Shown here: positions 25,231 to 33,024 of the stretch, piece by piece
Numbering within the stretch: position 1 is the first letter of the stretch
Layout: every line of letters starts with the position of its first letter
Origin: Proteiniphilum sp. UBA5384
Lineage (GTDB): Bacteria > Bacteroidota > Bacteroidia > Bacteroidales > Dysgonomonadaceae
Assembly (NCBI RefSeq): GCF_002410825.1
Contig: NZ_DHOS01000034.1
Location: forward strand, 26,055-90,054
Reading direction: 5' to 3'
Length of the DNA: 64,000 nt
Notes under the pieces: generated by a model
Databases searched by the model: none
What the model was told of the DNA's origin: nothing
The model's input: the letters and a program-made list of their open reading frames with translations, nothing else
Translations under genes and position numbers: made by a program

Positions 25231-27378
25231 ATGAGGAAATTATTGATTTCTTTTAGTTGTTTGATTTTATTTGTTTTTTGTAAGGCAGAACAGGATGAGC
25301 TGTTTTTACAAGTAGATAGAACAAGCATTACCTTTCTTTCTATTTCTTCAGAAGAAACAGTTTCTGTAAGTAGCAATATAGATTTTAAAGCTATTCCTTC
25401 TCAAGATTGGTGTAGAGTTACTCGATCGGGTAGTCAGTTGAAAATAAGTGTAACAGAAAATCCTGATAGAAATAGCAGGACAGCTACTATTACTGTATCT
25501 GGCGATGGGGCAGAAAGTATTCAGATTGATGTATTACAAGTCGGGATAGACGCTGTATTTAGTATTGACGCTGAATCGTTAATACAAGAATTTGATTTTG
25601 ACGCTGAGTCTCGTTTGCTGGAAGTTAAAACTAATGTGACTTTTACTGCTGAATCTAATGAAGAATGGTGTAGGCCGGAAATCCTGAGTGCCTCTAAACG
25701 TAATTTACGAATAACCGTTGATAAAAACAATGGCGTTACTGCTCGTGAAGCGTTCATCGTAGTTTCCGCAGAAGGATTTGATGCGTTTGTCATTGAAATA
25801 ATGCAAGAGGGAACTTTACCTAATAAACGGGGAATGAATCTGAAAGGATGGGTTTCTTGTGAGGGTGTAGGGATACCTGGTGTTGTTGTATCCGACGGAC
25901 ATGAAGTAACCGTTTCAGATGAGAACGGCGTTTATTATTTAGCTTCCGGGAAACAGGAAAAATATGTATTTATATCAGTGCCCGGGAACTATGAAGTTCC
26001 TTATGAAGGAAGAGCTCCACAGTTTTTTAAGAAAATCAGAGAAGGTGTGGATGTTGTAGAGCGCCATGATTTTGAATTAACAGCAGTCGATAATAATGAT
26101 CATGTGGTATTGACCATGGCTGACATTCATCTTGCAAAACGTGTTGATGATCTTGTTCAGTTTGAGTTGTTTATAGAGGATATTAATGAAACAATTGCTC
26201 AGTACGAGTCTTCAGGAAAGAAAGTATATGGTTTAACCCTTGGAGATCTTTCGTGGGATACATATTGGTACGCTAACAATTTTACTATAAAGGATTATGT
26301 TCTTTATATGAATAAAATTAATACTCCCGTTTTTAATACTATGGGCAATCATGATAATAATCCGTATGTTACCGGTGATTGGGGTGCTGCACAATATTAC
26401 TGCGATATAATTGGACCGAACTACTATTCATTTAATCTCGGAAATGTTCATTATGTAGTGCTTGATGACATTCTTTATCATAATAATGGTGGATCAGACG
26501 GTGTGATGGGACAAAGAAACTATGATGCCGGATTTACAAGTGAACAAATAAATTGGTTAAGAAAAGATTTGGAGAAGGTTGAAGATAAAAGCGCACCATT
26601 AATAGTTGCTTTGCATATTCCCGTATTTTCCCAACCAAATATAAATAACGTTTCTAACTATCGGATTGCTAATGCTGAATTTCACAATCTTTTATCGCAA
26701 TTTGATAATGTACATATTGTATCTGGTCATACACATATCAATTGGAATTATGAGCACTCGGAAAAATTAATGGAGCATAACACAGCAGCTGTTTGTGCCA
26801 CTTGGTGGTGGACGGGTTATAGCGGATACGCAAGTAATCATATTTGCAAAGACGGTTCTGTGGGTGGTTATGGAGTATGGGATATGAGCGATAAATCAGC
26901 AAAATGGCATTATAAAAGTATGGGGTATGATCATGATTATCAGTTTAGAACTTACGACTTGAATACTATTGAAATAACAGCCGACAAATATGCTCCATAT
27001 GCCAATGCTACTTATGCTGCTCAAGTGCCGGAATATGCAGGGGATTATGCAAAAAAAAGTGATAAAAACGAAGTGCTCATTAATATATGGGGATATGATA
27101 AAGAATGGGAAATTACGGTAAAGGAAGGTGGAAAGACTTTGCCCGTTACCAGGGTTAGTGCAAAAGACCCTCTTCATGTAATTTCGTATGAAGTGGCCAG
27201 GTTAAATCGTAATGCAACCCCTTCCGCAACATTTACAACGTCCAATACATCACATATGTTTAAAGTAAAGGCTTCGAGCGCTACTTCAAGCCTTGATATA
27301 CAGGTTGTTGACCGATTTGGTAGAACTTATACTGAAACAATGACGCGCCCAAAAGATTTAATAACTAATATGAGATAA
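25231..27378 (+). CDS. BACON-domain calcineurin-like metallophosphoesterase lipoprotein
   Basis: 715 residues. Lipobox LFVFC (Cys17); two BACON-like domains at about 25-105 and 110-195; a prealbumin-like MetallophosN domain (GWVSCEGVGIPGVVV, from about 207); the phosphoesterase core with MADIH (Asp297, His299), GDLSWD (Asp338), GNHD (about 372-375), ALHIPVF (His near 462) and SGHTH (498-502); and a C-terminal domain from about 560. All metal ligands are present, so it should be an active dimetal phosphoesterase on the surface or in the periplasm. Related proteins are annotated as phosphohydrolases of unknown substrate. It is the only enzyme in this SusC/SusD locus. Confidence 0.9.
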   Translation: MRKLLISFSCLILFVFCKAEQDELFLQVDRTSITFLSISSEETVSVSSNIDFKAIPSQDWCRVTRSGSQLKISVTENPDRNSRTATITVSGDGAESIQIDVLQVGIDAVFSIDAESLIQEFDFDAESRLLEVKTNVTFTAESNEEWCRPEILSASKRNLRITVDKNNGVTAREAFIVVSAEGFDAFVIEIMQEGTLPNKRGMNLKGWVSCEGVGIPGVVVSDGHEVTVSDENGVYYLASGKQEKYVFISVPGNYEVPYEGRAPQFFKKIREGVDVVERHDFELTAVDNNDHVVLTMADIHLAKRVDDLVQFELFIEDINETIAQYESSGKKVYGLTLGDLSWDTYWYANNFTIKDYVLYMNKINTPVFNTMGNHDNNPYVTGDWGAAQYYCDIIGPNYYSFNLGNVHYVVLDDILYHNNGGSDGVMGQRNYDAGFTSEQINWLRKDLEKVEDKSAPLIVALHIPVFSQPNINNVSNYRIANAEFHNLLSQFDNVHIVSGHTHINWNYEHSEKLMEHNTAAVCATWWWTGYSGYASNHICKDGSVGGYGVWDMSDKSAKWHYKSMGYDHDYQFRTYDLNTIEITADKYAPYANATYAAQVPEYAGDYAKKSDKNEVLINIWGYDKEWEITVKEGGKTLPVTRVSAKDPLHVISYEVARLNRNATPSATFTTSNTSHMFKVKASSATSSLDIQVVDRFGRTYTETMTRPKDLITNMR

Positions 27379-27383
27379 TTATT

Positions 27384-28937
27384 ATGAGAATGAGTTTAAT
27401 ACAAAAAAGTGTATTGTTTGTTTTTTTCGCCTCACTTTTTATTTCTTGTGAGGACAAAGAAGACAATGTTTATCTAAACATCACCCCTGATGAATTAATT
27501 CAGGTAGATAATGATGGAGGAGCAGTAACAGCTTCTGTTTCAACCAATGTAGATAATTTGATTTGGGAGATAGAGGACGGAGATTGGATTTCAGTTGAGA
27601 AAACCGGTTCGGAATTAAAATTTGAAGTGTCTCCAAATGAAGGTGAAGAGAGACATGCTCTGTTTATGATAGGCTCAATAAAATACCCTAAAGTGAATAA
27701 AACCATATCTATTATACAAAGCTCCACCTATTTGGAAATGAGTACAGATATGATAAGTCTTTCAGGTGATAAGTCTGATGTGGTAGTAAAAATTAAAACC
27801 TCTATCGATGATTGGATATATACAATAGAAAATGGTTCTTGGATGGATGTCGTCAAGAATGAAGAGGGTTTACTGTTAAAAGTCAATGCCAATAACACCC
27901 CTCGAACCCGTGAGGCTATTTTGTATATAACTTCCGAAAAGTTTCCATTGTATGACAAAGAAATCAAGATTGAACAGCTAAGTGGTATTGTTTTAGAAGT
28001 TGAATCAGATTATGTTGCTCTTCCATCCGGTGGGGGAGAAGCCTTTGTAGGAGTCAATACAAATATAGATGCGTGGGATTATAGTTATGAAGGGGATTGG
28101 TTGACAGTAGAGAAAACCAATGAGGGTGTCAAATTAAGTGCAAGGCCTAATGAAAGTTCAGAGAATAATTTGACCGAGCTGACTATTTATTCAGTGGAAT
28201 ATCCTGATGATATTTGGCAAACAGTGATAGTGGAGCAATATTCCGGACTTATTTTCTTTGATAATTTTGATTGGCTTGGTGAAGGTGCATTTAAGCCCAT
28301 TTATACTGGAACAAATGAAAAAAGATTTGATGCTTGGGGAACTGCATACGGTACCTATAATGGTTGGACAAGTACAATCACTGCAGACGAAGGTACTGGC
28401 CTTACACAATGGGTATATAGCCGATTGGGATATGCTAAATTTGGGAAAACCCGTGTAAATGGCGATTTGATTACCCCAAAACTCGAAGCGATTGATGGTA
28501 CCCAAGATATAATAGTCTCATTTGGCGCTTGTGTATATGTTTCGGCAGGAGGAACAATTGATGGGCAGATTCTTAACGTTGAGGTGATTGGACCGGGTAC
28601 AATTACGGAGATTCTAAAAGTGGGTTCACAAGCCGTGCCGGAAAAAGGTGCAGAGCTATTGTCGAGTGTACAAGAAAGCAGTGGAGAATTGACCGCAGGA
28701 GGTGCTTTGTTTATATTAGGCAATTTGGCGAATACTGATGGACCAAGTAGAGCGCTCTGGTTCGGTGAAAACTACGATTTCTTGGCTCCGGAAATTGCAC
28801 AACGCAGTTTTGTGGTGACTGGTGCAACAAGTGAAACTCAAATTAGATTTTTAGCAGGACCTAATTTAGGAGTATCCGAAGACGGTAAATCACATCGTCA
28901 TGGCTTCGATGATGTGAGGATTGAGTTGAAACGATAG
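27384..28937 (+). CDS. BACON-domain lipoprotein with C-terminal beta-sandwich
   Basis: 517 residues. Lipobox FISC (Cys22). Three BACON-like domains follow at about 30-115, 116-200 and 205-290, each with the typical W-x-x-V-x-K pattern (GDWISVEKTGSELKF, GSWMDVVKNEEGLLL, GDWLTVEKTNEGVKL). The remaining 225 residues start with GLIFFDNFDWLGEG and look like the beta-sandwich that follows BACON or DUF5689 domains in surface binding proteins. No catalytic motif was seen. BACON domains are thought to bind carbohydrate or mucin, or to act as spacers. It is the last gene of the locus, 5 bp after the phosphoesterase gene. Confidence 0.83.
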   Translation: MRMSLIQKSVLFVFFASLFISCEDKEDNVYLNITPDELIQVDNDGGAVTASVSTNVDNLIWEIEDGDWISVEKTGSELKFEVSPNEGEERHALFMIGSIKYPKVNKTISIIQSSTYLEMSTDMISLSGDKSDVVVKIKTSIDDWIYTIENGSWMDVVKNEEGLLLKVNANNTPRTREAILYITSEKFPLYDKEIKIEQLSGIVLEVESDYVALPSGGGEAFVGVNTNIDAWDYSYEGDWLTVEKTNEGVKLSARPNESSENNLTELTIYSVEYPDDIWQTVIVEQYSGLIFFDNFDWLGEGAFKPIYTGTNEKRFDAWGTAYGTYNGWTSTITADEGTGLTQWVYSRLGYAKFGKTRVNGDLITPKLEAIDGTQDIIVSFGACVYVSAGGTIDGQILNVEVIGPGTITEILKVGSQAVPEKGAELLSSVQESSGELTAGGALFILGNLANTDGPSRALWFGENYDFLAPEIAQRSFVVTGATSETQIRFLAGPNLGVSEDGKSHRHGFDDVRIELKR

Positions 28938-28958
28938 TTGTTGAGAGCAGAAATCCAT

Positions 28959-29690
28959 TCAATGGATCGTCTGGGTAATTACCTGTTCTGTTTTTTCAAA
29001 AAGCAGAGGAAATGGAGTGTCTTTTACGGGAATAAGATCGTGAATGGTAAGCTCGATCTTATTCCCGACACCCAACGGGAAAGAACCCCACCTGGTCATT
29101 TTCCATGTGTTATTGATAGTAATAGGAACTACGAAGGCAGAAGAGGCATACTTGCAAAGGATTTTCAGTCCGTTCTCTGCAAAGTGACGTGGTTTGCCTG
29201 TTTTGCTCCGTGTTCCTTCGGGAAATATAACCGCGGAACGTTTGTGCGTTTCTATATACTCCGCTAATTGCCGGATGGCATCTAATGCCTGTTTGCCGTC
29301 TTTCCGGTCGATTAGTGCCGATCCGCCATGCCTCAGGTTGTAGGATATGCTGGGAATTCCCCTTCCTAATTCAATCTTGCTGACATACTTGGGGTGAATT
29401 TTTCGTAAGAACCATCCAATCGTGGTGATATCATACCAGCTCTGGTGGTTGGAGGCGATGATCAGGGGGGTGTTCGCCGGAAGTTTCTCTCTTCCCGTAA
29501 TCTTATATCTTGTGCCTAACACGTAGGTGTTTAGCACAAGAAAGAAACAAAGTGCATCTACACTCTTCTTGTGTGCACTATATCCAAACAGGTTGAAGCA
29601 TACCCATTGGATCACTTCAAAGATGACTAACGTAGTTCCAAATAAGAGATAGTAAATGATGGAAAGAGGATATGCTATTAATTTCTGCAT
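28959..29690 (-). CDS. plsC: 1-acyl-sn-glycerol-3-phosphate acyltransferase
   Basis: 243 residues. N-terminal membrane helices, then the acyltransferase motif NHQSWYD (His82, Asp87), the glycerol-phosphate motif FPEGTRS (156-162), and the later VVPITINN. It makes phosphatidic acid from lysophosphatidic acid at the inner membrane. It faces the preceding SusC/SusD locus (convergent). A perfect 14-bp inverted repeat (29027-29040 and 29054-29067) lies in the last 40 codons. Confidence 0.93.
   Translation of the reverse strand: MQKLIAYPLSIIYYLLFGTTLVIFEVIQWVCFNLFGYSAHKKSVDALCFFLVLNTYVLGTRYKITGREKLPANTPLIIASNHQSWYDITTIGWFLRKIHPKYVSKIELGRGIPSISYNLRHGGSALIDRKDGKQALDAIRQLAEYIETHKRSAVIFPEGTRSKTGKPRHFAENGLKILCKYASSAFVVPITINNTWKMTRWGSFPLGVGNKIELTIHDLIPVKDTPFPLLFEKTEQVITQTIH
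29027..29067. repeat. Perfect inverted repeat inside the 3' end of plsC
   Basis: cgggaataagatcg and its exact complement flank a 13-nt loop. It lies within coding sequence about 70-110 bp before the plsC stop and may slow or end converging transcription from the SusC/SusD locus. Confidence 0.5.
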
Positions 29691-30161
29691 AATGATTTTA
29701 TCTTATTTATTTTATCGGCATTGAGTGAAAATATGGGTAATCTGCTATCATATTTCTGATCCGGCATCTAAACAGAAAAGAAATACTTGACAAAGATAGT
29801 CTTTCTGTGTTTTGGTTGGAGTGAACAGATGATTTTATTTTGGAGATATTGGATGTCCCCTAAAATAATCTTATGAAATTTTATAATAAAACAAGGCCGT
29901 TTATTGCAACTTTGTGTGCTCCCATCAACAGTCAAAACTATCGGGAAGATATCGGCAAGGGATACGCTCCGGTCACAGATGGTTATTATTTCCTGATCGG
30001 TGAAGGCCGGTCTCGAATTATTGCTGTATCTTTGGCATTAATATTTGAGCTCCTTATCGCACGTAAATCACACAAATACAACGTCGGATGTAGTTCTCGC
30101 AATCCGCTGTTGATGAACTGTTTGTGAGATAGTTTTATTATGGACCGTTCCGGATGGAGTT
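29691..30161. other. Gap without a recognisable gene
   Basis: 471 bp between plsC and the truncated phosphatidyltransferase start. The longest frame (29873-30127, 84 codons) has mixed composition and matches nothing I know. No RNA gene or clear promoter was seen. The region looks like decayed sequence. Confidence 0.4.
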
Positions 30162-30314
30162 ATGAATATAAGAATGAATATTTGCACAGTACCGAATCTG
30201 TTGTCGTTGTATAGGGTTTTGATGTTTCCTGCTATTCTCTATTGGGGAATGAACCGATATGAACAATTATCTTTAATTTTTTACATGAGGATTCGCCAAA
30301 GTATTAACGAATGA
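30162..30314 (+). pseudogene. Truncated start of a CDP-alcohol phosphatidyltransferase
   Basis: A 50-codon frame begins with the typical N-terminus of CDP-alcohol phosphatidyltransferases (TVPNLLSLYRVLMFPAILY, then GMNRYEQLSLIFY). It breaks off after about 42 residues, before the catalytic DGxxAR motif, exactly where the AbiEi-like remnant on the other strand begins. The enzyme family makes phospholipid head groups, in line with the nearby plsC. This is a gene start cut off by a deletion or insertion. Confidence 0.7.
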
Positions 30315-30479
30315 TGCTATTTTCAGTGTCGTCACATTGGTAATCTGCTCCACTGCTTCCGGTATCATCCCGTAGAACGACAATGCCGTGTGCAAACTGA
30401 TATAGGATGGGCGATAAATCCGGTTGCCATTAATAGATACTAAAGCATGCGAAAAGCGCCTAAAATCATTGTCTTGAAC
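30273..30479 (-). pseudogene. AbiEi-like antitoxin remnant
   Basis: 68 codons, open between a stop and the terminal TAA, with the central AbiEi-family signature RPSYISLHTALSFYGMIPE followed by VTTLKIASFVNT. Intact AbiEi proteins (type IV antitoxins, transcriptional regulators of abortive infection loci) have about 200 residues with an N-terminal winged HTH, which is missing here, as is the usual AbiEii nucleotidyltransferase gene. It lies 16 bp outside the left copy of the tRNA-Phe repeat. Confidence 0.65.
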
Positions 30480-30494
30480 GCTTTATTTGGGGGG

Positions 30495-30508
30495 GCCACC
30501 AGGAATCG
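30495..30508 (-). repeat. Far copy of the tRNA-Phe 3' end (putative att site)
   Basis: gccaccaggaatcg is identical, in the same orientation, to bases 33029-33042 in the tRNA-Phe T-arm and acceptor stem. Allowing one mismatch the match grows to 17 bp. This is the position and orientation left by integration at a tRNA 3' end. Confidence 0.65.
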
Positions 30509-30557
30509 TCATAATTTGGAAATTTATGAGATTATTTTAATAGAAATACTTTCCAAA

Positions 30558-31559
30558 TCAGCGTTTCATATCTTCCAGCCTGTTCCGTTTGGTTTGATAG
30601 AGCATTCGGTATTGATGTTTTATTTTATCCGACAAAAAAGAATTGTTTATTAGCTCATCAATCAACGGATATTTGGCTGTAAAAGTCGATAACTCTTTAT
30701 CAACCATTTTTTCAGGTAATCCTATTAACGAGCCAAACTCCCTGAAAGATACACCGTTTGCTTTCCCCCCCTTATAGAATTCAGGTCTATCGGTCTTGAA
30801 TAATCCCTTATCCAACGCAAAATCCGTATCATCGACATGAATTCTTGTATTTAGCAAATCATATGCAGGAGTAAGACGAAAATCATTTCCTCCCATATCA
30901 ATCACGGAAAAGTTCTTCAAGTGAGCATCTCCATTTGAGAAAAGGAAGTTGAACAAAATCAGTCGATAAAATTTCAGCAATTCCACTTGCCATGCGGGAA
31001 GATATTTCTTTATCAGTTCTGCGACTTCCTCATAACTGTAATCATACTTGAAATTAACCCCTGCATTTTCAGAAGTTATTCCTGCCAACGAAGCAAAATC
31101 CTCAACCCTGTATTTGCTTCCATCAGTCGCCATGTCAAAGCGTTTTGTAATGTATGCTGTTTCCCCACTTTGGAAAAAGCACAAAGCATTGGGAGCAGTT
31201 TCTATTTTAAAGACCTGTTCCGCTATCTGCATGGTCAGATTTTCATTGGCAGAACACTCCAATGGATTTTTTATTTCCGCAGGTTTGGGTTTTAAAATAT
31301 AATGTCCTTGTTCTCCTTCGGGTGTTAGATTTAACTTCTCCTTATTAATAATCATCGAATATTTGCTTTGAACTCCCGATATGGATATTCGTTTCTTATT
31401 ATCCATAAAGAGTTTGGCATCATCTTCATTCTTCTCTATAGATTCATAAGGAAGTATATGCGAAACTTTTTGTTTGTTGAAAACACGTTTCAGTGCTGTC
31501 GGACTGTATGTACCGTATCCTATCGCCAATGTAGAAGGACAATTCTTTATCTCTTTCAT
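30558..31559 (-). CDS. hipT: HipT-like Ser/Thr kinase toxin
   Basis: 333 residues, the HipA kinase without its N-terminal subdomain. The Gly-rich loop reads SISGVQSK (Ser59, Ser61), the two-serine form known for autophosphorylation in HipT. The catalytic loop is NGDAHLKNFS (Asp211, Asn216), and the metal-binding motif PAYDLL has Asp234. E. coli HipT phosphorylates tryptophanyl-tRNA synthetase and halts growth; HipA hits GltX. The target here is unknown. The start overlaps the hipS stop by 4 bp (ATGA). All catalytic residues are intact, so the toxin is probably active and held by HipS. Confidence 0.9.
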   Translation of the reverse strand: MKEIKNCPSTLAIGYGTYSPTALKRVFNKQKVSHILPYESIEKNEDDAKLFMDNKKRISISGVQSKYSMIINKEKLNLTPEGEQGHYILKPKPAEIKNPLECSANENLTMQIAEQVFKIETAPNALCFFQSGETAYITKRFDMATDGSKYRVEDFASLAGITSENAGVNFKYDYSYEEVAELIKKYLPAWQVELLKFYRLILFNFLFSNGDAHLKNFSVIDMGGNDFRLTPAYDLLNTRIHVDDTDFALDKGLFKTDRPEFYKGGKANGVSFREFGSLIGLPEKMVDKELSTFTAKYPLIDELINNSFLSDKIKHQYRMLYQTKRNRLEDMKR

Positions 31560-31882
31560 GCCTTCATCGGTTTAACGGTTATAGCTCCTGTTGTATCATT
31601 TTGGGCGGTTGCCAATAAAATCCCAAAATGGTCTTTCTCATCAATACGGAGCAATCTTGCTTGGGTAATTCGGTTGCTACCTTCCGAGAGCATATTAAAG
31701 AAGAAAGGAAACAGACTGTCAGCCTGATATTCTTGTTTGTTTTTAGGTAATGTCAAACTGATAGCAGGTTTTGCAGAATCCTTGAAATAATCATCTTCGT
31801 ATCTGAATAGATATTTTCTGTCAGGAGTTTCCGTTAATTCTCCTGCCAAAACACCATTATAATATACATTTGCTTTCCTCAT
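31556..31882 (-). CDS. hipS: HipS-like antitoxin (separate HipA N-terminal subdomain)
   Basis: 108 residues that match the N-terminal subdomain of HipA (VYYNGVLAGELTET, YLFRYEDDYF, ISLTLPKNKQEY, LFPFFFNMLSEGSNR). In two-gene hipBA systems this part is fused to the kinase. In the tripartite HipBST type it is its own protein and is the antitoxin that blocks the kinase. It is 5 bp after hipB and overlaps hipT. Confidence 0.88.
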   Translation of the reverse strand: MRKANVYYNGVLAGELTETPDRKYLFRYEDDYFKDSAKPAISLTLPKNKQEYQADSLFPFFFNMLSEGSNRITQARLLRIDEKDHFGILLATAQNDTTGAITVKPMKA

Positions 31883-31887
31883 AGGAT

Positions 31888-32094
31888 TTACAGTTTGTTA
31901 GATTTTATGTTTATATCCATTTGCAGACCAAGCGTATCCAAAATATTCATTACAACTTTCAGAGAAGGATTTGCTTCGCCTCGTTCTATTTTTGTGAGCG
32001 TGTTTATACTCACTCCCGATAAAATGGCGAGCTCCCTTTGTGTAATGGAAAGGGACTTCCTACGCTCTTTTATTATATTTCCTAAATCTTTCAT
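31888..32094 (-). CDS. hipB: HipB-like XRE-family antitoxin/repressor
   Basis: 68 residues from ATG at 32094; an upstream in-frame start would lie across the promoter. It is a single Cro/C1-type HTH (LGNIIKERRKSLSITQRELA, then GVSINTLTKIERGEANPS). It should bind the operator repeats at 32100-32115 and 32161-32176 and repress the operon, and it may boost HipS neutralisation of HipT as in E. coli HipBST. Confidence 0.88.
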   Translation of the reverse strand: MKDLGNIIKERRKSLSITQRELAILSGVSINTLTKIERGEANPSLKVVMNILDTLGLQMDINIKSNKL

Positions 32095-32099
32095 AATCC

Positions 32100-32115
32100 C
32101 AATATATTGTGATTT
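32100..32115 (-). promoter_or_regulatory. Operator-like repeat 1 of hipBST
   Basis: caatatattgtgattt, directly before the hipB start. It differs at one base from repeat 2 (32161-32176); the spacing is 61 bp, about six helical turns, and the promoter lies between them. Confidence 0.6.
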
Positions 32116-32120
32116 AAAAG

Positions 32121-32151
32121 CAAAAGTAATATTTTTAGATGTGACAAACAA
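32121..32151 (-). promoter_or_regulatory. hipBST promoter
   Basis: On the minus strand TTG (32151-32149), 20 nt, then TACTTTTG (32128-32121), a good match to the Bacteroidetes consensus. Transcription would start about 20 bp before the hipB ATG. Confidence 0.7.
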
Positions 32152-32160
32152 TAGAAATCT

Positions 32161-32176
32161 CAATATGTTGTGATTT
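32161..32176 (-). promoter_or_regulatory. Operator-like repeat 2 of hipBST
   Basis: caatatgttgtgattt, 15 of 16 bases identical to repeat 1, on the upstream side of the promoter. Together the pair brackets the promoter, suggesting HipB looping or cooperative binding. Confidence 0.6.
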
Positions 32177-32334
32177 TGATGTAAAAAATAGGGGAAAATG
32201 GATAAAAAACAACAAGAATCACAGTATAATGGGATTCTTTCAAAGGCATTTCAGGTAACGAGAATAATACCTAAAATATACTTGTATATAAAGGTGGCAT
32301 TGTTCGTCTATGAAAAGAACGGCTTTGTCCACTT

Positions 32335-32523
32335 TCAGGCATAGTTACCACGAGAGCATTCTTTTGCCTGATTCCATAAAGAAGGGTTAATATCTTTGTG
32401 AATGTTTGTTTCAACACGCACCCTGTTTGCGGTAATTCTCATACATACCGATGCTTCACCATTCTTCAATAGTTTTGTTTTCTTTAGGAAGAACAGAACA
32501 GCAAACGAATTTCTTTCCATCAA
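32335..32523 (-). pseudogene. Tyrosine recombinase N-terminal fragment A
   Basis: 62 codons starting MMERNSFAVLFFLKKTKLL and running through RVETNIHKDINPSLWNQAKE, the arm-binding N-terminus of Bacteroidales integrases. It stops before the SAM-like core domain; the catalytic R-H-R-Y part is absent. It is a truncated gene within the tRNA-Phe islet. Confidence 0.75.
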
Positions 32524-32549
32524 TTTACTATTTTTTTAGTGATACAAAA

Positions 32550-32889
32550 TTATGGAAATGGAGTGAAGTTTATGCAATTTAAGTTGCTGCCAATCATGAA
32601 CGGTTTTTCTACTTTGTCAACAAGTGAATTGGATGTGTACTCTTTTTGTGTGGTGTTTAACTCTAAAATGGTCTGGTTATAGGCTTTTAGTTTCTTAATG
32701 ATGAGGTTTTCAATCTGCTTTCTATCGGGACAATTGTGTTTGGGTTTGTTCTTTTCAAAGTCCCAGTACATGGGGTTGACGGATATTCCAAGGCTTTTTC
32801 CCGTTTTTCGACACTCTAATCATTAAGGGATTTTCCCCATTGGATAAAGTATTCGACTTGTAACATAGTACATTAATAGTTGCATTCAT
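32550..32889 (-). pseudogene. Tyrosine recombinase N-terminal fragment B, frameshifted
   Basis: From ATG at 32889 the frame gives MNATINVLCYKSNTLSNGE, then MIRVSKNGKK, then after a frameshift near 32790 GISVNPMYWDFEKNKPKHNC and LELNTTQKEYTSNSLVDKVEKP. This is the N-terminal half of another type of Bacteroidales integrase. The catalytic domain is missing. It is the element gene nearest the tRNA, the usual integrase position. Confidence 0.75.
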
Positions 32890-33024
32890 GCGGTTTCCGG
32901 TTTACATCCCGGTTTAACTTTCACATCGAAAACCAACAAAAAACTGAAAATTCAGGCGAAAGATTTATATAGGCTATATAAAAAGAAAAACACCTGAATA
33001 TCTGATATTCAAGTGTTTGTTCTG

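Noticed and set aside
29873..30127. 84-codon plus-strand frame
   Set aside because: No recognisable family, no promoter, and it lies in a decayed region; not enough support for a gene call.
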